Position numbers and translations under genes: made by a program
Shown: one piece after another, positions 11,121 through 21,700 of the stretch
Layout of the letters: every line of letters starts with the position of its first letter
Position numbering within the stretch: the first letter of the stretch is position 1
Source: Mesotaenium endlicherianum
Lineage: Eukaryota; Streptophyta; Zygnematophyceae; Zygnematales; Mesotaeniaceae
Assembly (NCBI GenBank): GCA_009602735.1
Contig: WELA01009538.1
Span: 1 to 38,169, forward strand
DNA length: 38,169 nucleotides
Direction of reading: 5' to 3'
Notes under the pieces: generated by a model
Database searches by the model: none
What the model was told of the DNA's origin: nothing
The model's input: only the letters and a program-made list of their open reading frames with translations

Positions 11121-12113
11121 AATAAGTGGCACAAACGCATCTTATACAAAGCACCTCTTCAACACAACAAATGCATCAATCACGTCTATACAAGTCAGAC
11201 ATGGATATACACGAAAAAAAAAGGTATTTGTTAAAGTACAAAAGCGGTAATAATTTTGTTTATGGCACATTCCACAAAGTTGACTTGGCTTTCTTTGAGG
11301 AACGAGCATCTCACTTGCAGCGGCCAACTAGGAGGGAGCACATGCAAGCAGTATTGGGCATGGAAGCATGAATGAAGTTAAGGCGATCGTCCTTCTTCAT
11401 GCATTTTTCTTTTGACACACTTATAGTCGTTCTCAGGCTTACTATTAAATCTAGGCGATTAAGATGCATCAAGCAACACAATACCAAGTAAGATATGCAC
11501 CCGCTGGGATTCAAGCGGAGAGGTGGTCGGCTCTAAGCATGATAACGTGGATCTTCTCTTCTTCCACTCCTTATCTCCTTGTTGCAAGTAATGTAGTTGG
11601 TGCTACCTTGCCCTGCCCTTCAAGCCGCCACCCTTCATAACTGGTACTTGAGCCACCCTCACGTATGCTCGCCATATCATTATTTCAATGGAGCAACTGT
11701 CACGTCAACATTGACAACGTCCCCCTTTCTCCCATCTCTCTATACTCTCCCCTCTTGTGCTGCAACTTGTTGTTGCGCACGTTGCTACCTCGCTCGCTTG
11801 CCTTTTCCCTTACATAAATGTTGACATATCTAGAGAAAAAATATGATTCAGACGTCGATCACAAAGAGAGCCTTTACATCAACAAAAAAAAGTAGTATTT
11901 CACAAAACAAAGTACTTTGGTTGTCATAGCTCGTCAAAGGCTTTTGAAAACCAAAAAGGGCGTTGACAATTCAACATTTTTTTTTGCGAATCATAGAACA
12001 CTTGCATATTAAAGTCGTTTGGCCGCCCACAATGTAAATCCATGAACAAGATATCTGGGTTAAACGTCTTAAATGAGATATGGCCTTGAAAGTTGAGGGT
12101 GGGTTGACTTTGA
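11121..12113. other. Intergenic, no gene recognised
   Basis: AT-rich sequence with several short A and T homopolymers (11212-11222, 11882-11891, 11977-11984). No coding exon, RNA gene or complete mobile element is recognised. Confidence 0.4.
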
Positions 12114-12160
12114 AGCCCACCTATAGATCGACATGGAACGGCCCATCAATGTGGGCCGTT
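12114..12160. promoter_or_regulatory. Cluster of three Site II-type (TGGGCY) elements with an inverted repeat
   Basis: AGCCCA at 12114-12119 is TGGGCT on the minus strand. The 9-bp arms AACGGCCCA (12137-12145) and TGGGCCGTT (12152-12160) form a perfect inverted repeat with a 6-base spacer, each arm containing TGGGCC. Site II elements (TGGGCC/T) occur in promoters of plant growth-related genes and are bound by TCP factors. The cluster is about 575-620 bp upstream of PSMA1. Function is inferred. Confidence 0.4.
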
Positions 12161-12332
12161 TCGCCTCTTGCACAGTCCAAGGTGAAGAGCACCTGGATAT
12201 TTTCGAAGTAGTATACAAGTGAACTCATGTGTTCTGAGCAGTTTGAATCCAACATCGGCAAATGTAAGACCTAGCTAAAACTTACCACCAACCGTCAACA
12301 GCAGTCAACGTCATTGGGAGCAGCGTTTACTT

Positions 12333-12410
12333 GGGTCTGACCGAGTCTGACCAGGTCAAACATGGGTCTGACCGCGCCCGGTAAAGTCCGACTGGGTCCG
12401 GTGAGGTCCA
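12333..12410 (+). repeat. Short GGGTCTGACC-type repeats upstream of PSMA1
   Basis: GGGTCTGACC or GAGTCTGACC occurs at 12333, 12343 and 12364, followed by looser versions (AAGTCCGACT, GGGTCCGGTG). The cluster lies 320-400 bp upstream of the PSMA1 start codon. It could be a degenerate minisatellite or a group of protein-binding sites; sequence alone does not decide. Confidence 0.45.
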
Positions 12411-12525
12411 ATGGGGTATGACGCGCATTATTTTCATCTTGGCTTGATTTGCAAACAAATTTGAAGTACGACAAGAGCCGTCGCGACGTGCAGTAAATTG
12501 TGATAGCAACGTGAGGGTTACCGTT

Positions 12526-12541
12526 GACGTTTTTTAACGTC
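12526..12541. promoter_or_regulatory. Palindromic ACGT element upstream of PSMA1
   Basis: GACGTTTTTTAACGTC is an inverted repeat with 6-bp arms, and each arm has an ACGT core of the kind bound by bZIP factors. It sits about 190 bp upstream of the PSMA1 ATG, a typical promoter distance. The role is inferred only. Confidence 0.3.
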
Positions 12542-12732
12542 GCAGGATAGCACCTGTGCATGTGTTGGCCTGTGAGTTCCAGGTTAACATCCATCAATCC
12601 TCTGGCCTTGCTGTACTCGAATTTTCCTCTTTCTTTTATGACCTTTTACAAGATAACCTTAAACACCGTCTTTATTGTCCCTCCTCGGCGTCTTAACTGA
12701 AGAGTTTAGCTTGAATACAAATATCCGCTGCC

Positions 12733-13563
12733 ATGTTCAGGAATCAGTATGACACGGATGTCACTACATGGAGTCCTGCAGGTCGTTTGCACCAAGTTGA
12801 GTATGCAATGGAGGCTGTTAAGCAGGGAAGTGCTGCTGTAGGGTTGCGCAGCGATACGCATGTTGTTCTGGCGACCTTGAAAAGAGCAGCATCTGATCTT
12901 TCTTCCTATCAGAGAAAGATTTTTGAGATAGATGATCACCTGGGAATTGCAATTGCAGGACTTAATGCAGATGGGCGAGTGTTGTCGCGCTACATGCGCT
13001 CAGAGTGTATTAATCACAAATTTATATACGAGTCTGCCTTTCCTGTAGGCCGCTTGGTGCTTCAAGTCGCAGACAAGTCGCAGGTAGCAACTCAGAGGTC
13101 GTGGACTCGCCCATATGGAGTAGGCCTACTCATCGCTGGCTACGATAGTTCAGGTCCTCACCTTTTTCAGACCTGCCCTTCTGGAAATTACTGGGAGTTC
13201 CATGCCATGGCTATAGGAAGTAGATCGCAGGCAGCAAAGACATACTTGGAGCGGAACTTTGAAACCTTTGGTTCATCCAGCCTGGATGAGTTGATCAAGC
13301 ATGCCCTCTTTGCAGTCAAGGAGTCTCTCCAAGAAGGAGAACTCACGAGTAAAAACTGCAGTATAGCCATTGTTGGGAAGGACAAGAAGTTTACTATATT
13401 GGAGGACGACGCTGCTCAGCCTTATATAGATGCTATGGAAGCCGAGGAGATGCCTGTAGATAAACCTGATGAAGAAGGGACAACAGAAGAGGCACCAACG
13501 GAAGCTGAAGCTGGGCCTGCTGAAGTCGACGAGGATGGTGGAGGTGACGCAACTCCTGCTTAA
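12733..13563 (+). CDS. PSMA1: 20S proteasome subunit alpha type-1 (alpha6), intronless coding region
   Basis: The 276-residue protein is a non-catalytic alpha-ring subunit of the 20S proteasome core (PAF1 in Arabidopsis, PSMA1 in animals). The alpha-type N-terminal signature is clear: [20 protein letters not shown] then [20 protein letters not shown]. Body motifs follow ([70 protein letters not shown]) and the chain ends in a long acidic tail (from about residue 233). One oddity is His at residue 20, where the family usually has Phe (GRLFQVEYA). The coding region is a single uninterrupted frame, although all four other intact or nearly intact host genes here have introns. No poly(A) or target duplication clearly marks retroposition. 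The ATG context is CTGCCATGT. Confidence 0.97.
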   Translation: MFRNQYDTDVTTWSPAGRLHQVEYAMEAVKQGSAAVGLRSDTHVVLATLKRAASDLSSYQRKIFEIDDHLGIAIAGLNADGRVLSRYMRSECINHKFIYESAFPVGRLVLQVADKSQVATQRSWTRPYGVGLLIAGYDSSGPHLFQTCPSGNYWEFHAMAIGSRSQAAKTYLERNFETFGSSSLDELIKHALFAVKESLQEGELTSKNCSIAIVGKDKKFTILEDDAAQPYIDAMEAEEMPVDKPDEEGTTEEAPTEAEAGPAEVDEDGGGDATPA

Positions 13564-15176
13564 GCCTTCAACGTGACAGTATAGCACAAGCAAAGGACTA
13601 TTCTGCACAGCTTTGCAATTTTGAAAAAAAGCGGAGGCTACGCCTGTAGATATAGCACAGAGGAAGGTGCGAGGGTGGAACGTCATTTGTAGATGACCTA
13701 GAGCACCTGAAGCAGACGCAGAAAGTGAAAACTAAACATGCTCCAACTCCTACCCAAGGATACGTAAAATTGGAAGCTGTATAGACCAAGTGACATGAAC
13801 ATCTAAGAAACCTTTTATAAAGACGCGTAATCATTTTCCACCGCCTCTGCACCATAAGCGGGTTTAGGCAACATTGTCTTCCCACTTTAGGGTTTCCGTT
13901 TTGAAACATTTGTATCATTCTGCACTTTGAGATCAATCCACTCGGGGCTTGTTCAAGTCCTGTGGGGGTTTAGCTTCTCTTGAAAGACCTGAGCAAGTCC
14001 GGTGGTTACGAGCTTTCGGTATCCTGTCTTGCTTTTGGCAAGCAATGCACTTCCGACTTGATGGCCCATGTGGGATCCTAAAGCTCCTGTGCGTTAAGTT
14101 GGCAACATGTACAAATGAGCTTTTTAGAGCTGGGGAATATTGTCCTCGGACATGAAGTGTGTCTAGATGCATAAAAACTCTCTAGCCCTGGGAAAGAAAA
14201 CAAGTGGCATTTTCATCAGAGGTGCGGTGTGTGGGAAGTTGAGGGATGTGTCTGGATGCGCACCATTTCCTCTGCTTGCTGGACATAAGGTGGGCATGTT
14301 GGAGCATGTGATAACTGCGGGGGCTTGTTGAGTCATGTAGATGCTTTGCTATTTACTGTGCTTATAATGGTTGCATTCATGGTTCTTCTGCACCAAGCCA
14401 TTTAAAGCATCACATTCATTATTGGACCTGTGAAGTATGTAGAAGACATTTGATGCATGCGAACAATCATCGTTGATTTGTGCTTGTAAAGAAAGTAATG
14501 GCTGTGTATTGCCCTTGTAGCAAGTCCAGTGCAGTCTCGAGCACTTCTATTGACATGAAAAAAAAAATGTCCGCCTGGCACGAACTTCGTGGTTGTTGAA
14601 GATGAAGTGTCTTGTTCTTGTCAGAATGTGATCAATTAATATGATGGATTGCACACACTTACACAGCACTTTCTAGTTGAAATCATCAGGCTGATGAACT
14701 TTCAGTGAAAGTGCTCAACTCTTGAGTTTCTACAGTTCATGTTGTGCGTTACGTACAATGCACATTTTAGCATATGTGCTTCAACCAAACAATCTTAACC
14801 TTGAGTTCATTCAAATCTGGACCATCGAGAGACATTTTAGAGCCAAGTACTTGGCATCATGTGACAAGCAGAATAATTGTTGCCAATTTGAAACATTCTA
14901 CTCCAGGTCAAAAGTCGAAAGCCATGTACGACAATTGGCAGCCCTCATCGCCACTTGTATTGTAGAGAGGATAGGTTTGAGCAAATCACAGAATGTCAGT
15001 GAAGAAGCACAGGAGGGCTCTTCTATAGCTTCATATCTATCATAAGAGGCTACACATGGGCTCCTATATGATATGTTAACATGATATATGAAAAAAGGTT
15101 ATCAGGCCTTTCATGATAGCAGGCATATGCATAGCTGGACTGTACAAGCTCTGAGCTTCAGTACAGTTGTATTCCA
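13564..15176. other. Intergenic between convergent PSMA1 and KxDL genes
   Basis: The stretch holds the two 3' UTRs and about 1.3 kb in which I recognise no gene. A telobox-like TTTAGGGTTT at 13886-13895 is 3' of PSMA1 and has no gene beside it in the right position. A short palindrome around TATGTTAACATG near 15075 is unexplained. Confidence 0.4.
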
Positions 15177-16928
15177 CTACGTCGCCTTCTCCAAGTCTGG
15201 CCTTTTGTCCTCAAGATTCAACCCGGCCTGCTCAAATGCGTCAGGATGGTGCTTTTTGATCCTTTCTTTCAAGTTCCTGCAAATGGAGCCAACAGAAACA
15301 AATTAAAAGAGCGCCTTGTTCTCTGAATGCAACCCAACTTTAAAGCACACCTTTGCATGTTGCATAGGCTTAAAACACACATAATATAACAACACCTCTT
15401 ACCCCGTTTTTCTTGCCTCAGTATGTCTGCAGCAACAGCTGCCTTTAAGCAGGAGCACTACAGTCATATAGTAGTAAATATTTGTAGTGCACTAAGAGCA
15501 AAAGTACATTGGTACAAAAAGACTGCAACATTTGTCTGTAGCTTTGACCAACTCGTCCAACTTACCACCTCATCCTTAATACATTCTGCACTGCTATACA
15601 CAACTCCAAGCAGGCCAAACACAGCTTCGATAGAAGAAAGTCAAACTTTCTGCGATCAGAAAACATCCCCTCAAACAGCTACAACAATTCGCCATTGAGA
15701 CCTTCTCCACCTCTCAGACAGTAAAAAAAGAGACCAATGCTTCAAGCTCGACTCCAGCAAAAATCCACCCCTTACCACTCCTTCCCCCACAGGATTCAGC
15801 ACCCCCAATCTTCACCTTGACGGCTTTTAACAGCTATCTCTAGCTTGTCCACTGGCTGAGGCCAGGAAGTTATCAAATACAGAAGAGTCCAGAGCTGTGA
15901 GGCACCTTATTCGGCGAAAGATGGCGTCCAGGTCAGTCCGCATGCCCCTGAGGAGGCGCGTGTTGCGCGAGAAGTCGTTAACTACTGCCGCCAAGCTACG
16001 CGCCGAGAAGTCATTAAAGTGCGCAAGCACTGCATTGCTGTCCTGCAAGCGCCCCAAACTGCACCCTGCATGTCCAGAGTCAGCTGCGCGTGCAGTGCCT
16101 TAAAAGACCTTCGAGAATATGATGGCATACAAAGTCCAGCCAGAGCATTAAGAAGACAGGCAGGACGGACAGGCCAGAAAGGGCTGGACATGTTGTACAT
16201 GTCGCAAATATTGGAATATTGACGCAAATAATGCAATATTGGATTCAGGTTGACCACCCAGACCACTTCCAGGAGGCAATTCAGGCTTTTGGGAGATAGA
16301 TCACAGCCTCGCTGTATACGGCTTTCTCCTGCGAAAAACACGTCCATTATGGAAGCTACCCTACTTTTTAAAATCCAAGAAGAATGCAAGTACATAACCA
16401 GAGATTTCTTCAAAGAGGCAAGCTTTTCAAAACCTATATATCATGGTATTTGGAGACTGGGGTCCACTAAAGATGTCTTCAAGCAATTGCTTGTCACGTG
16501 TTAGATCAAACATTTTTGCCTCAAGTCTTGATGCAGCTCAAGCACATAAATACTGACCTCTTTTGATAACTGGGTATGGCCCTAATGTGTTTTCACAAAT
16601 TTAGTCATCACAAGATCCCGGTGAAGATTGATGAGCATATTTTCCTCAATGCAGGAACAATAAAAAACATGTAGTGCACATGGCTCATCCATAACCATAA
16701 GGCACTTGAAGTCCAAAGTGGCAAATTCGGCAAAGATTGTTAAAACATGCAGAACTATAAGTGTTCATTTCAGAACATTATAAATTACAAGCTTGAGTGC
16801 GCGGGAGCTAACATTGTCAGCTGCAGCTGCTGAAGCTCTGCCAGGTCATCAGCTGGCATCAGATCTCGCACCTCCTGCACAGCAGCAGCCGATGCATCTG
16901 GAAGTGCTCTCTCAGCAACATCAGCCAT
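15177..16928 (-). CDS. KXD1: KxDL-motif protein, BORC/BLOC-1-type subunit (3 exons)
   Basis: Reading down the minus strand, exons are 16928-16813, 16058-15906 and 15276-15177, all GT-AG and in phase, giving 122 residues. Exon 1 encodes MADVAERALPDASAAAVQEV and the helix LMPADDLAELQQLQ. Exon 2 encodes ILGRLQDSNAVLAHFNDFSA, FSRNTRLLRGMR and the family signature TDLDAIFRRI. Exon 3 encodes NLKERIKKHHPDAFEQAGLN and the end EDKRPDLEKAT. The KxDL core (normally Lys-x-Asp-Leu) reads R-T-D-L here, a conservative Lys-to-Arg change. ILGRLQDSNAVL and the RPDLE terminus match plant members. The protein is a small coiled-coil subunit of complexes that position lysosomes or endosomes; the plant role is less well known. 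An in-frame ATG 51 bases upstream is possible, but the chosen start fits the family's N-terminal length. Confidence 0.93.
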
Positions 16929-18166
16929 TGGCACTGGATGGCCCTGTCGCTCCCTGCCAACAACCAATGTGTTCATCATTTTTTGTCAGACTTTTTCTGA
17001 GGAGACAATGTTTGCAACAAATTTTTATACAAGGTAGACTATGCTCACCATTTTCTCAAACACTGAGATTGCTATCTAGTATTTAGTCCTGCAGTTTGTA
17101 CATGTCCCCACCCAAATCTAAAGTCTCAACTGCATATTATACTTAAACCATCTGAGACCCATAACTAAAACAAAAAGCTACAGACTAGGTCGCATTGATG
17201 CAAGGCTCTAGCAGCAAAAGGGCCCCTGAGCACGCCCACATACAGCTAAAGATAAGCAACTATGATTACAAGTGAGCATATGCGTCTGTCCACGACTTTC
17301 TGCACCTGTGGTTCAAAAACACCTGCTATTGACTTCCAATGTACTAGGCGGGTGTCGACGGCTCCAGCAAGGGTTCTTTTCTGGAACGATCAAGCGTATA
17401 CTGGACAACCCATTTGAACAAACTATATTTCATCTCGCCTTTAAAGTCCACATCACTAGATAGAACACAAGATTTATTACATGCAGTAGCCATATATAGT
17501 TTGACAGGCTGAAATAAAAGACCTTGATTACGATTTACATGAGTACAACACGACCATGCAGCCAAAAAAAATAGTTTGACACGGCGGACCGCCTGTCCAA
17601 GGGAAAGCCACGATTTCTTATTTCACTTCATAACACTCAAGGTCCAACCGCTTATGGAGGCGGTCGTTGTAAGAGTGGGCTGATTTGCGGAATGGCACTT
17701 AACGATCAACTCTGGGGATAGTGCGGCGCCCGGATTTTGATGGAGACGTCAAGTTCTACTGCACCTGCGGTATGAGCGGCGTTGTTGATGTCGCGTGCTT
17801 CTCACCACAAAGGTCATAGAAGACCTCCTTAAGCTCTGGAAGCATGAACATCAACAGCATGTGACTCGATCCTAATCTCACATATACCCAACGACAAAGA
17901 CCAGGTTCTTGCATTTTTTCATTACAACAAGTTTCATCTTTTAGGACTACTACGTCAATGAGCTCATGCGGATCCACTTTCAATACATGGTTCATCACAG
18001 TTCATGTTCCATACCGCATGCGGTCTTCAAGTTAAAGACGTCGCTTCGATTTCCACGGGAAGTGCTCCTTAATGTCCCTACAATCCCGAAACGTTCACCA
18101 TGGCAGGTCTGAAGTCCGACGACGTTCACGACAAGCGCACGTTCAGGCAGCAGTTTTGTTATGACT
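16929..18166. other. Divergent intergenic region between the KxDL and CAP160-like genes
   Basis: This should contain the KxDL promoter and the distal upstream part of the CAP160-like gene. Apart from the possible broken coding remnant at 17756-18255, nothing is recognised. Confidence 0.4.
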
Positions 18167-18255
18167 GCCGACATGCGAGCTGTCTCATTCTCATGCATCG
18201 AAGGCGCAAGCAGTCGCAACATGAGGCATATCTGCTTGTCTAAGTTACTCAGCAC
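17756..18255 (-). pseudogene. Possible frame-disrupted coding remnant, unknown family
   Basis: Two minus-strand open frames (18255-17995 and 17998-17756) abut and overlap by four bases in different frames. The upstream one has VVNVVGLQTCHGERFGIVGT; the downstream one has LKVDPHELIDVVVLKDE. Read together with a frame change near 17997 they could be one protein, with a small beta-rich repeat such as those in which a V-x-V-x-GL...GERG..V pattern occurs. I do not recognise the family, codon bias gives no clear help, and chance open frames are quite possible. Confidence 0.2.
18167..18172 (+). promoter_or_regulatory. DRE/CRT core (GCCGAC) upstream of the CAP160-like gene
   Basis: GCCGAC fits the RCCGAC core bound by CBF/DREB factors in cold and drought responses of land plants. 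It is about 600 bp upstream of the start codon. A 6-base site is expected by chance about once in 1-2 kb, so the evidence is weak without conservation. Confidence 0.25.
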
Positions 18256-18278
18256 TGCTCAGCGCTGCTCAGCACAGT
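18249..18278 (+). repeat. Three 10-bp CTCAGCRCWG units
   Basis: CTCAGCACTG, CTCAGCGCTG and CTCAGCACAG stand head to tail, about 500 bp upstream of the CAP160-like gene. The following 80 bp hold looser GCAAAGCAGNGCA repeats. Confidence 0.5.
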
Positions 18279-18487
18279 CCAAGTGTCCCCTACAAGCAGT
18301 CAGAAGCTGCAAAGCAGTGCAAAATAGTGGAAAAAGTGGCAAACAGGGTGCAAAGCAGCGCAGGTATGTTTCAAACAGCTGTCAATATTAGCGCGTACGG
18401 ACAGCTCACCAGTTCACTGTTAAGCCACTCTGGGCCAGTTTTGAAGCTTCAGTTACTTCTTAGGACGACAATTGTCACTTGCCATTG

Positions 18488-18494
18488 ACGTGGC
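18488..18494 (+). promoter_or_regulatory. ABRE-type element (ACGTGGC) upstream of the CAP160-like gene
   Basis: TGACGTGGC contains the ACGTGGC core bound by ABF/AREB bZIP factors in abscisic-acid and dehydration responses. It is 283 bp upstream of the start codon of a predicted stress protein. Function is inferred from the motif and context only. Confidence 0.35.
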
Positions 18495-18770
18495 TTACAC
18501 AATATAGATCCTTTGCTACATATTAAGCACAGTTGGCAGTCAAACCAGAGCAAAGTCATTCCACTATTTCACTCCTCCCATACAAAGGCATCTCGCACTT
18601 CTGATTTCAACAAAAGCGACTTTAGGCATCAAAATATCGTTGAAAAGGAAAGGCTAAAAAGCAAGCTCACACATAACTTACTCGATTATTTTCTACGTTC
18701 AGAGACGATAGCAAAAGACGCGAAGAACCAAACATCAGCAAGAAGAACCTCTTAAGACACTCAATTTGTA

Positions 18771-21700
18771 ATGTCGCAGTTAATCAGAGATGTTAAGGAG
18801 GAATTCGGCCTTTCAAGTTCTGTTGCACCAGATGAAAAAGGTGAGTCCCGTATGATCTCTCACGTCAAGCTTTTTGTGGAGATTTTCAGCACTGTAAGCA
18901 GTCGAGACTTTATTACGTGTGTGTCGATGTCTAGGAGCTGGCAAGGTTTGATTGAACATTTTTTGCTAATTGAATGAGGTGACTAGCTCGTGAAACCACT
19001 TCCTAAATATTCTACATTCAAGAAGTTCGTCAGTGAAGTGCTTGCGGCTGCACTGCCTGTTGTCCCTTTTCGCTGACATCAGGCCTCACTACGCAAATCC
19101 AGATTTACAATAGGTTGTCTTGGTCACGCTTTTAGTTGGACATACTAAAAGAAATGAAATGCATGTCTGCTGGGTTCCCCAAAATAAGACCTGTAGATGT
19201 TGAAAGTAGTCACCGCAAGTTTGTGCCAAGCCTTTTGTGCATTGATTTCCAGGTATTAGGCTACACCCAGTTATGAGAAGAGAGAAATGCTTGTTTGTCG
19301 AGAATTTCAGAGGTAGTTGAGCAGTTGAGAGAGAACTTTAGGTTCGCGGTCATTTGTATGGAGTTGCCGCTAAGTTGTGTGCTTTTTCATGCATGTTCTG
19401 AGCAGGTACGGTGACGGGAAGCAGCTTCCCTCTTGTTGGGGGTGTTGCCAAGACGTCTCATGGACATCATACCACAAGCGGAGCTCCTGGAGCCTACGAC
19501 AGCACAGGCACATACGGAGCCCCTGGCGCCGGCGCCGGCACCGGCACATATGGCCACGACACTCATGGTGGTCACAAAACTCCAGCAGCTCTTGGAGCTC
19601 TTGGAGTTGGAGCTGGAGCTGGAGCTCTTGGAGCTCACGAAGCCCACAACAGAAATGCCGGTACTGGAGCCCCCGGAGCCTACGACAGCACTGGCGCTTA
19701 CGGAGCCCCGGGAGCCTATGACAGCACAACCACATCTGGTGCCCCCGGAGCCTACGGCAGCGCGGGGGCATTTGGAGCCCCTGGAGCCCGTGACAGCACG
19801 GGCACATACGGAGCCCCTGGAGTTTCCGGAGCATACGACAGCACTGGCACATACGGAGCTCCTGGAGCCGGCGCGGGCACGGGCGCATACGGAGCCCAGG
19901 ACGCTCTTGGCGGCCACGACAGCCACAAAGCTCCAGCAGCTCTTGGAGCCCTCGGAGTCGGAGCTGGAGCCGGAGCCCTTGGAGCCCACGAAGCCCACCG
20001 CCACAGGGACAACTCATCTGGAGCTCCTGGAGCCTATGACAACAGCACGGGAACATATGGAACCCCTGGAGCCTATGACAGCTCTGCGGGTGCAACTGGA
20101 GCCCATGGAGCCCGCGACATTGGCGTGGGTGGTGCTTATGGAGGGGACCACGGAGTGCACGACGACGACGACGGGGACGACGATCTGGCTTCCCCCACTG
20201 GCGGTCGCACCAAGAAGAAGGGCGGTCTCCTGGGAAAGATCAAGGGCAAGGCCCTGAAGGTGAAGGAGGCGGTGCTGTCCCACTCGAGCAACAAGGGCGA
20301 CGAGCCCAGCCCCAAGGGCACAGGCGGGAGTGGGCAGCAGTTTGGGCACCCCACCGCCCCCCACCACTTCAGGAAGGACGAGCCAAAGCTTGTAAGTCGG
20401 GCCCCCTCCACGCTGGCTTGTCTCCTTTCTTAAGTGCTTGAGTAAGTGGTGCTTCCTTTTGTTTGCAGGATGTTCCTCTTTGCAGAGTAGGCATGATGAT
20501 GCTATCAGAGTATGCTCAGAAAGAGTTACCACCTGCTGTGATGTTTACTCGTGCAATGTTTGCGTGAAGACATTTGTTTGCTCTTGTGATATCCCTTTCT
20601 TGTAATTCCGGTGACGGGGGAGGAGTGTGTGTCTTCTGTCCACTTCTGTTGTATGCTTGCCTGTCAGGCTGACAATCTCCTTCTTGCTCTCCCCCCCTGT
20701 GTGATGACGATATTCAGGACTCGCATGTGGACCCCGCGCTGCCATCTGGAGCGCTGCCGGCGGGGCTAGCGACTAGAGATGCTGGCCACACGATGCCTGT
20801 GTTATCGGAATATAACCCCTCGGCAGCGGCGCCGGCGGGCTTGGCCACCAGAGGATTTGACGCCGAGCACGACAATAGCACTGCAGAATCGCGCGGAGAG
20901 TCAAGGACGCTTAACAAGGGTGACCTCGACAACAACCATGGCCGTCTGGATCGCCTGGCCGAGGGCATCAAGGCCAAGCTGCCTGGTATGTGGCCGCACC
21001 TCGTGCCTACCTCAGTATGTGCGTTGTAACTGCTTTTGAACCTGCTAAGCTGTTCAGGCTTGAAACTCAGCCTCTTATGTGTGTGTGTGTGTGTGTGTGT
21101 GTACACATGAGTGTGCGTTAGCATTGTGAGGTTCATCGGTAAGCGCTGTACATGTTGCTGGCTCCCTGGATGGATGGATGGTTGCTGGTCCCCCAGGATG
21201 CGTCTCTATTCGCTTATGCTGCTATGCCACCACCCGCCTCACCCACCTTTCCCTTTGGGAATGCAGGCAAGCACCACCAACACGACAACGACAACAGGGA
21301 GGGTAGTGACCTGCACGCGGGTGGCATTGCTGGCCACCAGCCCGAGCTCCGGCGGGAGGAGGATCTCGGCGATGTGAGGCGAGACAGAGGCGTGGGCGTG
21401 CCCATCATCGACGCGCGCGGCCTGGAGGGTGACAACGCCAAGGGCGGCTCCCGGGCGCTGCAGGGCTCCGAGTTCAGCGACACCAGCGGCGCGTTTGACT
21501 CGGGCCTGCAGGACAAAAGGAGAAGCGAGGCCACCGCTCTACCGGGTAATTGCGGGGATCCCCCATTGGTTTCCTTGCTGGTCTGGTCTGATCTTCTCTG
21601 GTCTGGTCTGGTGTGGTGTGTCGTCTGCCTTGCAGGAGGTTATCTTGTTTGCCATGTTGTTTGGTGGGGAAGCTGGAGAGGTAGGGAAGGAAAGGGAAAT

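Noticed and set aside
13886..13895. Telobox-like TTTAGGGTTT
   Set aside because: It is downstream of PSMA1 and more than 1 kb from any other gene, with no gene start nearby.
13946..13962. tRNA T-loop-like GTTCAAGTCC
   Set aside because: No matching acceptor, D-arm or anticodon stem could be found around it.
15061..15095. AT-rich palindrome around ATGTTAACAT
   Set aside because: It is short and AT-rich, within range of chance, and has no associated feature.
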